Positions 21,880 to 33,121 of a DNA stretch of 64,000 nt are shown one piece after another (within the stretch, counting starts at the first letter, position 1; each line of letters starts with the position of its first letter). The translations under genes and the position numbers were made by a program. The DNA lies in assembly GCA_027475525.1 (NCBI GenBank), contig JAMWFC010000044.1:559340-623339 (forward strand). Reading direction: 5' to 3'. Source of the stretch: Macrolepiota albuminosa (lineage: Eukaryota; Basidiomycota; Agaricomycetes; Agaricales; Agaricaceae). The notes beneath the pieces are model-generated. The model did not search any database, was not told where the DNA came from, and was given only the letters and a program-made list of their open reading frames with translations.

Positions 21880-23078
21880 TCAATTTTATGAAAGATTCGT
21901 GCAACGTAGGTATTGCTTGAAGATAGGGTGCGAGGATCTGTCCATGCTTGGATAGGTATCCATAAAAGGCATCACTGGATCATCTTCCAATCGCTTTCAT
22001 CACTTCGAACAGAACCCCTCTCATGAGGTATTCCAGTGTAGCACCTATTCTGATGCCATGGCCTTGTAAAGGCTCCAGATTTGCAGCTACTGCTGCCTTA
22101 GTCAAGACTTCTGAAAACTTCTTTTTGGTCAATGCTGTTGGTTTTCCTTTTTTATTCCTGTATACAAACAGGGGTCCGTCCACTGGTGGGGCATTTACTC
22201 AGAGATGAGTTTTGAGAGCTCTTGACAGGTCTGACATACCACTCTGTGCTGCCCATGACACTGTTTCTCCATGTACTGCTGTTTTAGTTCAAGGCAGGTG
22301 AAAGGCTGTTGTTGCCAATCCTGCTCTGTCTGTCGATTTCTCTATGTCTTTCAGTTTCACATGAAGTGCTGGGTTGAATGTGGATAACATTGGCACTGTA
22401 AATTCACCTAGCCTTGCTGCGCTGTAGAAGCACATTGTTGTGCATGCAAACACTGCAGTGTGAAGTGGGTTCAGCTATGCATCAGCCATGCCTAGTTGAA
22501 TGTACATCACTTCCAGAAACAATAGTGTGCATGGGCTTCTTTTTTTTTTTCTTTGCAGTGCTCAGTGTTAATCTCTCTGCTGCCTTCAACAGTGCCCTGG
22601 CCCAGTTCTCTTTGATACTCCAGCTCAGTCCATGTAACAGATGCCACACCTTGATCCTGGCCATAAAATTCTTGATAGCTGACTTAGAGTAAGCTCCTGC
22701 TAGGGCTGCCATAAATGCTTCTACCACATCCACAGCAACTGGTGCCTGATGCTCTTCTGGAATATTCCAAGAGTTTCAAAAAACATGAAACAGCAGTAAA
22801 CCTGTCCTGTATGTTTCTTTTGTTGAGGTGGCCCATGCTTTGTTTAAAACTTTGAAAACTCTCTTCTCATCCTCTTCAGTGATGAGTTGCTGTGAACTCA
22901 TGCTCAAACTTTGATCTATTGTATGGCTGGGTTGCCACAACCTAAGCCTTTCTCTTGCCAGGATGTGAGGTCGCAACTCTGACAGTCTGGGCTTCAATCC
23001 CACTGGATAAGGTAGGGTTTGCATTTGTTTTCTGGGTCTGTTGTGTTTAATGCTGTATTGAAACACTTGCACATCGTT
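21880..23078 (-). pseudogene. YR1 tyrosine recombinase (broken)
   Basis: Integrase of the YR retrotransposon, which would join the circular DNA copy to the chromosome through a Tyr nucleophile. The N-terminal core-binding part is at 22776-23072 (WATSTKETYRTGLLLFHVF), followed by AYSKSAIKNFMARIKVWHLL (~22620-22690). The catalytic part at 21950-22183 has the H-x-x-R box in LQGHGIRIGATLEYLMRG, then KAIGR, a TGA at 21980-21982 where a conserved Trp (TGG) is expected, and SSDAFYGYLSKH with the candidate Tyr nucleophile. Other stops lie near 22200 and 22290, and a poly-A/T run sits at ~22541-22550. The frame is broken, so there is no product. Confidence 0.75.
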
Positions 23079-24564
23079 CTAGTACTGTGAGTACAAGAAC
23101 CATTCTTTGTCTTGTTGTTCTGAGACATTTCTCAGTGATGAGACAGTTGGTGTCTGAAGGTGTGTACTTTCTCCAGCATAATCTGTTTGCTTTTCTCTGA
23201 TCCTTCCATCTCCTGCATCTTCAGTTTCTTCAAAGTCTGCAACAAAGGCTGTAAAAGAGTTGAGAAGTTCAATTTTTGACAAGAGGAGGTTTTGGGCATA
23301 GTACTCCCCTCCTGATAGGCCATCTGCAGAATTAGTTGTGCTTTGTACATATCTTGTGCAAATTTCAATTCTAGATTGTTTGCACAGTGTGTGTACCAGT
23401 TTGAAGACTTTGTTGGTGGCTTTGTTTCTGCTCCTTCCTGACCACCAACCTTTGGCGACACCACAGTTGTCTCTGTAGACTTTAAATCTGCTCCCCATAG
23501 TTCTTGTGTGGTCAATGGTGGCCACCAAGCAGAAGAAACCAACTGCCTCTGCCCAGCCAATATCCTGCCCTTGGCTTTTCTACCCTGGATGCAATGCCCA
23601 GGCTCTCCAGCACTCTCTGATTGTAATGCCAATCCTGGTTGAGGAACTTGTGTCAGAGTAAGCAAGTAAGCCAACATACAGTTGAAACTTGCATATTGTT
23701 TTCTCCATTGGCTGAGATAGTACTCCCTGCCACCAGAGCAGATCCTCTTTTGTGTGTTTGGGAGAGGAACATGGCATGAACAATTCCAAGAAGGCTTCCA
23801 TTGTAAGATACACTCTACCTTGTGGGATGATGAAGCAAGCATGTAGCAGTTTTCTGTACAATTTATGGACATCTTCCAGCATGTGAATTTGGGATTTACC
23901 CCATTCAGCAATAGCTTGCTGATACTTGTCTCTTTTTTCAGCAGGAAGACTGACACACCATAGGCAAATATCTCACACAAAGCTGATATAGGTGACTGAT
24001 TCCTGAAACAGCACATTCAGAAGTCTCTCAGGATATGCCCAGGTTGCTCCAACAAATCATCAATGTCTTGCAATGCATAAGTAAACATTTGATCCTCTTC
24101 CAAATGAGGAGAAATAGATAAAAGATCAATGATCAGCAGTGACTGGTCTTCATCATATTCTTCAAATTCATCCTCAAAGTTCTTGGCTCCCTGGAACTAG
24201 ATTCTACCTCCTTTGTGCATCTTTCCATCTCCTTCTCATATTTCACTGGCCCATTTTTTGTGCTGCAGGTTGTAGGAGTCCACAAACACTTTCCAAATGT
24301 GGAAAAAAATATGATCATTAACCCATTTGGAGAGGGGGCTCATGCCATTTGATCTAAAGATTTGCACACCCACATCACCCACAGCACCATAGCAGCCACA
24401 GCCCAAGCCCAAGCCAAAGCAATTCATGGTGTCAATGGCATAGTTGTTCTGCCCATGGAGTCTGACGACGATTCCCAGCTATTGAAAGGGCTTGATTGGG
24501 ACAGTTCTGTAAGCTTTCTTGATGTCTCAAATTGCAGCTTGTGATCTGGGTGGCAATCTGGCAA
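23079..24564 (-). pseudogene. YR1 reverse transcriptase C-part and RNase H (broken)
   Basis: Continues the RT begun at 35664-36215 on the far side of Gypsy-A. Directly after the insertion it reads ARLPPRSQAAI, stop, DIKKAYRTVPIKPFQ, stop, then VVRLHGQNNYAIDTMNCFG and KWVNDHIFF. The last should contain the catalytic V-D-D-H; the first Asp is now Asn. Further on are a linker (EDLLWWQGVLSQP, AYSDTSSSTRIGITI, CWRAWALHPGWKS) and RNase H: DIGWAEAVGF, VYRDNCGVAKGWWSGRSRNK and ICTRYVQSTTNSADGLSGG. Stops at ordinary Arg and Trp positions fit C:G to T:A decay. Recognised from memory of DIRS/Ngaro-like elements of basidiomycetes. Confidence 0.75.
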
Positions 24565-25560
24565 TGATACGACGCTGTACCAGCAGTCAGGGACAAAACA
24601 TGCACCAGAAGTCAAAATAAACATTTAATTATAGGCTGAAAACTGTAAGCCTCCTGGTAGCAGTCTCAACAAATATCTATCTCCGAAAATATCCCAACAA
24701 ATACACAGAAAAGTACAGAACAACAGGCAGGGACCGGCTCAAACTATCAGCTCAACAATAGTCTAACCACTGTCATGGAGAGGACAAGCATGGAAGCTGG
24801 TAATGGACGGAACAGGATTGGACGGAACAGGATGAAATTGGGAAATTATTATATTCATTCGATATTATAATTCTCAATTTCATCATCAAATCAGTCAATG
24901 TTCGGCAATGGACGGAATAGGATGAAATTGGGAAATTATTATATTCATTCAATATTATAATTCTCAATTTCATCGTCAAATCAGTCAATGTTCGATTTGA
25001 CAACAAGGAGGGGAAAAGGAAAGAAGTAGAGGATGCAGGGAGGCGCTCAAAGAGGAAAGAAGGATCCATGAATTAGATCAGGCTAAATGGAGCTCAAGCA
25101 AATGGAGAAGCGGCAATCAGAAACATCCGGAAGAATGGTGGAACGGGTGGCACTGAAACAGGCCTCCCAAAAAGGGAAATTGGACTATCAAATACGTTCT
25201 GGAAGTGGGAGAGTTTCCGACAAAGAGTCATATGTAGATAGTGGTCTGTGCACCAGAAAAACAGTATAAATAGCCCAAGTTTAGTAGAGAATGGACAGGC
25301 AATTGATAGGCAAAGGCTCGGTGATTCCCAGGGAGTGAATCGCTTAGGCCGGAGTTTGTTAAGAAACCTCGACTTGTGGGAATATTATTATTCTCATTCA
25401 ATATTATAATTCCTCAAAAACCTCAGCGTTTTGCAAGATTATTAAACGCAGTCAAGATAATAATTATCCCTTTCGTCATCAAAGTCAGTGTGAATTCAAG
25501 GTCATATTCTACACTAGCAAGCCCCAGAACTATCAAGTAATACTTCTACCAAGTACTACA
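24565..25560 (+). repeat. Gypsy-A 5' LTR
   Basis: TG...CA ends, 996 bp. It contains a 90-bp internal direct duplication (units from 24829 and 24919), each unit an imperfect palindrome bounded by gaaattg/caatttc. A TATA box (TATAAATA, 25265-25272) suggests transcription starting near 25295. Short open frames inside (24773-25069 minus, 25087-25269 plus) occur in both LTRs and are not genes. Confidence 0.92.
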
Positions 25561-25562
25561 TC

Positions 25563-25579
25563 TGGAGCCCACCGCGAGG
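25563..25579 (+). promoter_or_regulatory. Gypsy-A tRNA primer-binding site
   Basis: TGGAGCCCACCGCGAGG starts 2 bp after the 5' LTR and opens with TGG, the complement of a tRNA CCA end. The identical 17-mer follows the LTR-B at 63528. The implied tRNA has U at position 73 and a 5' end GCCCACC. tRNA-Cys often has U73, but I cannot confirm the species. Confidence 0.75.
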
Positions 25580-25906
25580 GGCTTTGGTTTAGCAAGTGAC
25601 CAACAAGTTACACCGACATCAAGCTCATCATTGTGGACCATCAAGTCCGGTTCACATCAAGTTTAATACAAGATTTCATTTGCACCAAGAGGGTCTACCC
25701 CAGAGAGACTAAAGAGAACCGTGCCTAAGCAACGGGTCAAGACCACGGAGCACGTCCGCAAGCCCGTCACCCGTAGCATCAAGACCACGACACTCAATAG
25801 TGCCAGGGACCCAGAACAGATCTTGAGATCTAGTAGAAAGCGTACATCCAACGATATCAATATTTCAAGTATAAATACATCAAATACACAAAATCCAACA
25901 CAAAAT

Positions 25907-27181
25907 ATGCCCGCCGAAATAGTGAGACAAAAGCTGCCACTATCAACAAGTCGTGACGCTCCTCGGTTCACCCATACACAGCCTACAGAAGTACGGCGCT
26001 TCCTTCGAAAGATGGAGAGCCTCTTCAAGGCTGCAGGGATCAATGATGACCAGGAACGGAAGGACAAGTTGACGGAATATGTGGACGCTGAGACGGATAG
26101 TGAGTGGAGAGGGTTAGATAGCTTTGGGGACGAATCTACGTATGACGATTTCGTCAAAGAAATACAAAGTTCTTACCCTGAAGCAATCTCAGATGAGGGA
26201 AGCGTGGCAGTGCTTGATCGGATCTGTCGAGAGCACGCACGTTTAGGGCAGCATGACACAGAAGAAATTCATGCGCTTGTTCGGAAATTCCGGGCTGAGG
26301 CAAAGAAGTTGACAGGGGTGCTAGGGAATGGAGCATTGGTGGACAAATTTACCAAGTGCTTCACACCAGCATTCCGTGAGCTAATCTTAGCACAAGCCTT
26401 GCAAAAGTACGGACATTACAGTGATGTATCTAGGAAACGACACAAAGATGACAGATATGATCTAAAGGAAGTTATAAATATCGTGTCTATTTTAGTCGAC
26501 TCCGGAACATCATTCCGAGATGATGAGGGAACAAAAGAGAGAGCTCCGGGGGTGATCAAGGTTAAGCAGGAGGTTGACCTGGAGACTGAGGGAAGGTTAG
26601 CCAATTTGCAGGATGGAGTCATGGCTCTGGGGAAGGAGATGAGCAGTCTGAGGGGGTTCATGCAGACAATGAATAATGAGTGGAAGGCAAAGAGCCAGGT
26701 TCCTATGCAGGGAGGACTGCAGACTAGGCTGGGGATGCCTGCTCAGGCTTTGCAGACTGTTCAGTTTCCAGGAGGCAGCAGTTCAGCTGCTGGAATAAAT
26801 TGTTATCACTGTTGGGAGTTGGGACACAGGACCAATGACTGTGAATATCTCAAGACTCAAGTCCAAGAAGGCAAGCTCATCCTCTTTGAAGGCAGGCCTA
26901 GGCTACCTTCTGGGGAGCCCATTCCCAGGAGTCCACCTAATGTGTCTCCCAAAGAGAGGGTCAATGCTATCATGGATCCTAAGGCTGCTGCCTTCTATGG
27001 CTGGGTTGAAGAGCCAGTCACTGTTGTGCCTAGTGTGTCTACATATGTGCAGGCAGTGCCCAAAGAGAAAGAGGATTTAGAGAAGAAGATAGAGGAGCTG
27101 CAGAGCTTGGTGGCAAGTCTGATAACTACTAGGAGTCAGACTTATGAGAAGAACACCCAGCAGAAGCAGGAGGGTTTTTAG
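25907..27181 (+). CDS. gag: Gypsy-A Gag polyprotein
   Basis: Structural capsid/nucleocapsid protein of the retrotransposon particle, 424 codons from the first in-frame ATG (MPAEIVRQKLPLS). The frame is open another 62 codons upstream but without an ATG. The N-terminal half has a capsid-like helical region (APRFTHTQPTEVRRFLRKME; then ELILAQALQKYGHYSD). The nucleocapsid zinc knuckle is a perfect CCHC, Cys299-x2-Cys302-x4-His307-x4-Cys312 (CYHCWELGHRTNDC). The C-terminal part ends in a coiled-coil-like stretch (KEKEDLEKKIEELQSL). The stop TAG directly follows the heptamer GGGTTTT, so most ribosomes would end here and a fraction shift to the protease frame. Confidence 0.92.
   Translation: MPAEIVRQKLPLSTSRDAPRFTHTQPTEVRRFLRKMESLFKAAGINDDQERKDKLTEYVDAETDSEWRGLDSFGDESTYDDFVKEIQSSYPEAISDEGSVAVLDRICREHARLGQHDTEEIHALVRKFRAEAKKLTGVLGNGALVDKFTKCFTPAFRELILAQALQKYGHYSDVSRKRHKDDRYDLKEVINIVSILVDSGTSFRDDEGTKERAPGVIKVKQEVDLETEGRLANLQDGVMALGKEMSSLRGFMQTMNNEWKAKSQVPMQGGLQTRLGMPAQALQTVQFPGGSSSAAGINCYHCWELGHRTNDCEYLKTQVQEGKLILFEGRPRLPSGEPIPRSPPNVSPKERVNAIMDPKAAAFYGWVEEPVTVVPSVSTYVQAVPKEKEDLEKKIEELQSLVASLITTRSQTYEKNTQQKQEGF
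27172..27178 (+). promoter_or_regulatory. -1 ribosomal frameshift heptamer, gag to pro
   Basis: G GGT TTT in the gag frame, the canonical X-XXY-YYZ pattern, followed at once by the gag stop TAG (27179-27181). A -1 slip reads GGG TTT TTA GAG AAC and continues open into the protease frame. Possible downstream pairing: CTCAA 27186-27190 with TTGAG 27223-27227, and GGTGG 27195-27199 with CCACC 27238-27242, which would be pseudoknot-like but is weak. Confidence 0.75.
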
Positions 27182-28197
27182 AGAACTCAAGGATGGTGGC
27201 AGATGGAAGAGTCCAGCCTGAATTGAGGACACCACTACCACCTGAGAGTGATCTAAAAAGGCAAAGGGGAGTTATAGAAGTAGGCAAAGGGAACCTGCCC
27301 TTTGAGCAGGTGCCTGCTGTCAATGGAGAGAAAATAGTAAAATTTCAAAGTGACAAGAAAGAGTTGTATCAGCCCAGAGTATGGCAGAGAAGGGAAGATG
27401 AGATTGTCAGCAAAATATTGGACAATGAGGTGACAATTTCTACAAGGGAATTGTTGAAGGTGCCAGCCTTGCAGGAGGCTCTGGAGAAGACTTGGAGGAG
27501 GAGGGAAGGTGCTACCAAGTGGACAGCTGCCAAGGTCTTTGCACAGGAGGATAGAAGTGCCTCTGTAATGAGCCAGGTCAATATAGATGACTTGCCTCAA
27601 CCAGGGTACCATATCTCTCAGAGTGAAGAAGAAGGGGTTCCAAAGGGATCAGTGGTTCATGAGGACTGTGTGGCTACCTTCTTGGAACAGCTTCCACCAG
27701 GGGATAGGCCAGAAGTGGTCTATGTGGCCAGAGACTTGCAAGTGTTGAGGTCTCTGTACCCTAGTGTGAATGACCAAGCTAAGGTGGAGGCTATATTGGA
27801 CAGTGGGTCTCAGATTGTGTGCATGGCTTTGGACAAGGCATTAAGTCTGAGATTGACTTGGGATCCTGATATAAGGTTGCGCATGGAGAGTGCCAATCAG
27901 CAGGTTAATGAGTCTTTGGGGATGGCCAAGAATGTGCCCTTCAAGTTTGCTGAGGGTTTCACAATATACTTGCAAGTGCATATATTTGAGAAACCTGCTT
28001 ATACAGTATTACTGGGGAGGCCATTTGATACAGCCACTGAGAGTAATGTGCAGAACTTGAAGGATGGTAGTGCAATCATCACTATCAGGGATCCTAATAC
28101 TGGGAAGAGGACTGCACTGCCAACTTATGAGAGAGGCAAGGCACCCCCTAGTGGCAACAAGGAGGAGTTGGGAAAAGCTTCAGCCTTGAGGAGTTGA
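27182..28197 (+). CDS. pro: Gypsy-A protease domain (pro), -1 frame relative to gag
   Basis: Aspartic protease that would mature Gag and Pol. The frame is open from before the gag stop through 28197; an ATG at 27193 exists but expression is more simply explained by frameshifting. About 200 residues of charged linker (REGATKWTAAKVFAQEDRS) precede the retropepsin core: VEAILDSGSQIVCMALDKAL holds the catalytic Asp-Ser-Gly at residue ~203 counted from 27193, and FEKPAYTVLLGRPFD is the typical second strand with L-L-G. The domain ends near GKRTALPTYERGK, just before the second heptamer. Separate pro frames are usual in some retroviruses but not, to my knowledge, in fungal Ty3 elements. Confidence 0.88.
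28170..28176 (+). promoter_or_regulatory. -1 ribosomal frameshift heptamer, pro to pol
   Basis: G GGA AAA in the pro frame, X-XXY-YYZ, 18 nt before the pro stop (28195-28197). After a -1 slip the frame reads AGC TTC AGC CTT GAG GAG and runs into pol. Seven nt downstream a hairpin can form: CCTTGA 28184-28189 with TCAAGG 28205-28210 (15-nt loop), or CAGCC 28181-28185 with GGCTG 28214-28218 plus TTGA/TCAA. Confidence 0.8.
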
Positions 28198-31100
28198 TCC
28201 CAGATCAAGGAGAGGCTGCTGTGATGATAGAGGGGAGTGAGGAGGAAGGTTTCTGGATCAAGGGGTACTGTGTCAAGGAGAAGAGTTTTGAGCAGCAAGA
28301 ACTCAGAGATGTGTACTTGGCTGCTTACCATGCTACTGGAAGAGAAGGAGAAAGGACAGGGCAGTTGCTGGGAGCTTACTTGAATGGGGAGCTTGGCTAC
28401 CTACCTGAAGAGTTAAAGAGTGGGGGGGAGAAAAGCCAGGAGGAAACTGTACAAGTGTTTGGGAAATATAAGCCTGTTGCCAAGAAAGTTAGACCTGTGT
28501 TGGGTACTACACCAGAGGAGTTCAGGATAGAAAGGAATATCACTGGGGATCCTTTAAAGGACATGCCACCTTTGAGTCCACATCCACCTGAATTCAGACC
28601 TACTGGGAGGTACACAGAGGAGTGCAAACAGATTATTGACCAAGCACATGAAGGGGAGTTTCTGTGGCCAGAAGAGAGGAAGTTACTGCACCAGTTGATG
28701 ATGCAGCAGAATGAGGCCTTTGCATGGAATGACAGTCAGAAGGGGAAGTTCAAAGAGGAATACTTCCCACCTGTTGTTATGCCAGTAGTACCTCACCAGC
28801 CTTGGGTGTTGAAAAACAGACCCATACCTCCTGGGAAGTACAATGACCTGTGCAAGGAGATTAAGAGGAAGTTGGAAGCAGGGGTTTATGAGAGGTCAAA
28901 TTCCTCATATAGGTCACAATGGTTCGCTGTTCTGAAGAAGGATGGGAAAAGTCTAAGGCTTGTGCACAGTTTAGAACCTCTAAACAAAGTCACTATAGCT
29001 CATTCTGGAGTACCTCCTGCTACAGAAGAACTGGCCAACCACTTTGCTGGAAGAGCATGTGGTGGGATGTGTGATCTCTATGTTGGATATGATGAAAGGA
29101 CTTTGGACCCTAAGTCTAGGGACTATACCACCTTTCAGACACCTTATGGAGCTCTGAGATTGGTGACATTGCCTATGGGATGGACTAATTCAGTTCCCAT
29201 CTTCCATGATGATGTTACTTATATCTTGCAGGATGAGATACCTCATGTCACTTGGCCTTATATTGATGATGTTCCAATAAGAGGACCTGAGACTAGGTAT
29301 GAGTTGGAAGGAGGAGGGTATGAGACTATTGCAGAGAATAAAGGGATTAGGCGCTTTGTATGGGAGCACCTGAACAATGTCAATAGAGTTGTTCAGCGCA
29401 TCAAGTATGCTGGAGGAACCTTCTCAGGGACTAAGTCTGTGCTATGTGCAGATGAAATCACTGTAGTGGGTCACTTGTGTTCTTATGAGGGGCGCAAGCC
29501 AGAGACAAAGAGATATGCAGTGGTCATGAGTTGGGGAGACTGTCGCAATGTCTCTGAGGTTAGGAAGTTCTTGGGAACTTGTGGTACCTTCAGAATGTTC
29601 ATCCAGGACTATGCCAAGATCTCAGAGCCTATCAATAGGCTCACTAAGGATGATGTGGCTTTTGTCTGGGAGGAAGAACAGAAGGAGGCCATGAAGGAGA
29701 TGAAGAGGAGGTTAGCAAGTTGTGCAGCTCTAAGACCTATAGACTATGAGTCTGAAGGTGCTGTCATCTTGGCAGTAGACACTTCTTGGATGGCTGTTGG
29801 GTTTGGGATCTTCCAAGAAGACAGTACAAATCCAAAACAGAGGACTTGTGCTAGACTGGGGTCCATTACCTTGAATGAGAGGGAGGCTAGGTTTTCACAA
29901 CCTAAGAGAGAGTTGTATGGTCTTATGAGGGCATTACAAGTTAGCAGCTATTGGTTACTAGGGTGCAGAAAGCTTATCATTGAGAGTGATGCTAAATACC
30001 TCAAGGGCATGCTGAGCAACCCAGGAATAGGACCTAATGCTACTATAATGCGCTGGGTGGAAGCTGTACTTATGTATCACTTCACTTTGAGGCATGTGCC
30101 AGGAAAGACTTTCAGTATGGATGGTCTATCTCGCAGAGAGAAGCAACCAGGAGATGAAGAGTATCCTCCTGTGGACCCATCTTTACTGGATGATCCAAAG
30201 CCAATGTCCTTTGAGTATCCTGATGAGATTAACAAAGTACCTGGCTGGGAGGAACATGTGCCTCTCAAGTTAGAAGACTTCATGGATGAGATTGATACAA
30301 GAGGAGGCTACTTGTTAGCAGTCACTCCAGAGGATGTACAGGAGGAAGTGGAATTGGGTAGAGACAGGGAGCAAGGGATAGCCTTGGGCTTACAAGAACA
30401 GAGCACTAAAGTAGGGACTACACTGAATCCAGTAGCAGTCTTAACTTTATCTACACTCTTGTTGCCAGAAAGGCCCTCTGCCTCTACTGTGGAAGAGTAC
30501 CAGGAAGAGAGGAGAACTGAGAAGGGGAAATCCTTAGATAACCTCTTACCCCTAGTCCAGGACTGGCTTAGGCATCCTGGAAAGGTACCCAGAGAGGTGA
30601 AAGAAGGTCAATTCCTAAAATTTGCAAGGCAGTTCTTCTTTGATCTCAAGGGGAGGTTTTACAAGAGAGGAGAAGAGGGGAAGCACAAGCTAGTCATAGA
30701 GAAGGACAGGAGGATGTATATGCTAAAGTCTGCTCATGATGCACTTGGTCACAGAGGGACTTTTGCAACTAAGGCTTTACTGGAGGAGAGGTTTTGGTGG
30801 CCAGAAATGGAAGCTGATGTAAAGTGGTATATAGACACTTGTCATGCTTGCCAAGTAAGGCAGAAAGTTGCAGTATGCAGGCAGCCTGTGGTAGCCTACA
30901 CTCCCAGTATATTTGAAACCATACACTTGGATACCATGCATATGACACCAAGTTCAAATGGGTGCAAGTATATTGTACATGGGAGATGCGCTTTAACCTC
31001 ATGGATGGAGGGTAGACCTTTAAAGAAGGATAACCACAAGTTGATTGGGCAGTGGTTGTTTGAAGAAGTGATATGCAGATGGGGCTGTATAAGCACTATT

Positions 31101-31928
31101 GTAACAGATAATGCTGGGCAGTTCACAAAAGTGGTACATTGGCTATCTAAGAAGTATGGGATACAGGGCATAACTATTGCTCCCTATAATTCTAGAGCTA
31201 ATGGGAGGATAGAGAGACCACATTGGGATGTGAGGCAGGCCTTGTATAAAGCCTGTGAAGACAGAACCAAGTGGTACTGGTTCTTTTGGCATGTAATGTG
31301 GGCAGACAGGATTACAGTTAGGAAGAGATTTGGGTGTTCCCCATTCTTCTTAGTAACTGGAGCACATCCTATACTACCCTTGGACTTAGTGGAAGCCACT
31401 TGGCTAGTAGACTGGCCTGATGGACCAGTGTCTACAGAAGACTTAATTGGCTTAAGGGCTCAAGCGCTGGCAAAGCACTACCAGCATGTGGAAGACATGA
31501 GGACTAGGGTCAGCAAGGAGAAGTTGAGATGGGCAGAGAACTTCACAAGGGAAAATGAAGCCTCTATCAAGGAGTACAAGTTCAAACCAAGAGACTTAGT
31601 ACTGGTTAGAAACATAGTGGCAGCTAAATCTCTAAGTGGGAAAATGTCTGCGCGCTATTGGGGACCTATGGTGGTGTTGACTAGGACTAAGGGAGGCAAC
31701 TATATAGTGGCAGAGTTGGATGGTACTGTATGGCAAGAAAGAGTAGCTGCCTTTAGGGTTATACCTTACAAGGCTAGGCAGCAAATCACTCTGCCTACTA
31801 GTATGGAGGAATGGATTGACATTACACCCTCTAAGCTACAAGAGTTAAGAGAGGAAAAGAATGAGGGACAAGTAGAGGAAGACCTCTACCTCCGGGGTGT
31901 GCACCTAGGGGATGAACAGGAAGAGTAA
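28177..31928 (+). CDS. pol: Gypsy-A Pol: reverse transcriptase, RNase H, integrase
   Basis: Copies the element RNA to DNA and inserts it. About 1,244 codons counted from 28194; no ATG opens the frame, fitting expression by frameshift. RT: FAVLKKDGKSLRLVHSLEPL, PYGALRLVTLPMGWTNSVPI, catalytic YIDD at ~356-359, FLGTCGTFRMFIQDYAKISE. RNase H: first Asp ~529 in AVDTSWMAVGFG, later IIESDAKYLKGML. Integrase: HHCC finger from His848 (HDALGH ... TCHACQ), then the DDE triad Asp913 (LDTMHM), Asp972 (VTDNAGQF) and Glu1007 (NGRIERPH), giving D-x34-E spacing. The tail has YWGPMVVLTRTKGGNYIVAE, a GPY/F-like module, and no chromodomain that I can see. All catalytic residues are present. Confidence 0.95.
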
Positions 31929-33121
31929 ATTGGTCTTCCTGTCCCTAGAGCTCTGGTGTAGCTGGTAAAGAGAGGGGAACACCTGGTGGCATTATGTGCT
32001 ATTTACTACAATGGTTACAATAGGCTACCAAGGTCTTAAGGAGGGTCTGAAAAATCAAGGAGACACGACGGCGCATCATCACGAAGTTGCTGAGGTGCGC
32101 AAATACAAACACGTGGTCACACGTGCTGAATTGAGCATTCTCGGAAACGTAACCACGTGCTAGTCACGTTGATGTCAGCCTGGGCGCCTGCCTTGGTAAT
32201 CAAATCGTCGGTGCACCTGCTTATGTAACGTTGTCACGCGTAACTAAGCACGTGTTCACGTCAACAATTAAACACGTCGACATGCAAATATTATTGTCGA
32301 TGTATTGAGCATGTGGGAACTAAGTTGGCTGATGTGGGTCTTGAAATGGTGGAAAACGTGGCAAAAGATGTATTAGTTGGACTACAGACAAGACACTGTG
32401 TCTACGGTGTAGTGTAACAAATTTACAAGACGCATCAGGACAGAGGCGAACGCGTGGTCAGCAGGGCTAACTGACGTTGGCCGCGTGGGTTTGCGTTGAG
32501 ACGTAAAAGAAAGAAAGGGGATATCCTGCAGCTGCCTGCGCGCGTACGAAGAGGGCGTTGAAAAAGAGTGAAAGGAGACGAGAAAGGATTCTGAGACAGC
32601 CGTGGTGTCTCAGACGCGTCCGAATACTGCAAATAGGGTAAAGCGTTCCGTCGTTCCGCGTGATCGGAAAGGTGACGTGAAAAGGAAAGGTGACGTGAAA
32701 AGGATGGTGAGGTGGATAGAGAGTTACGAAGGAGGAGTAACGAGCTGGCCGGAAGAAAAACTGCGAGTGAGTGTGGGAGGCAGAGAGTAAGGGCAAAGAC
32801 GCACCAAAAGACAGTGCGGGGAATACAAAGAGTTTACCCCACACGATCGGATAAATGAGGAAGCGAGTAGTGGGGATCACGGTCCGAGGTGGGAACCGAG
32901 AAGAAGCAGTCAGTTCCAGAGGATCGGAACAACGGAAAGGAGTTGAGGCGAAAAGGAGTAATGGAAGGCTCGGATCAGCGGATCAGCAGGGCTGATCATG
33001 ATCAATCAAGAAGCCTTGCGTCACTCATACGTCACGCAAATTAAAGACGTCAAATACAAGTTTATTGCGCGCAGAAACTAAGTCTATTGGGCTACGGAAT
33101 AGTAACGAATATACGTTGTAA
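31929..33121. promoter_or_regulatory. Gypsy-A region between pol and the antisense gene, rich in CACGTG and TGACG motifs
   Basis: No gene. Four CACGTG palindromes occur within 145 bp (32110, 32120, 32154, 32249). The 18-bp unit aaaggtgacgtgaaaagg is repeated in tandem at 32669-32704, giving two TGACGTGA (CRE-like) sites, with further cgtcac/acgtca motifs at ~33018-33047. In fungi these are binding sites for bHLH and bZIP factors. Whether they drive either strand is unknown. Long minus-strand open frames here (32467-32880) show no domain. Confidence 0.45.

Noticed and set aside
24773..25372. Open frames of 98 and 60 codons inside the Gypsy-A LTR, repeated at 34876-35372
   Set aside because: Identical because the LTRs are identical. 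They follow the internal palindromic 90-bp repeats, lack any domain and lie in U3/R.
27193..27195. ATG at 27193 as an independent start of the protease frame
   Set aside because: It lies 12 nt after the gag stop, but the perfect slippery heptamer with an open upstream frame is the simpler explanation. Re-initiation cannot be excluded.
32467..32880. Minus-strand 137-codon frame upstream of the antisense gene's end
   Set aside because: No domain, Phe/Ser/His-rich as a shadow of GA-rich plus-strand sequence, no splice or start support.
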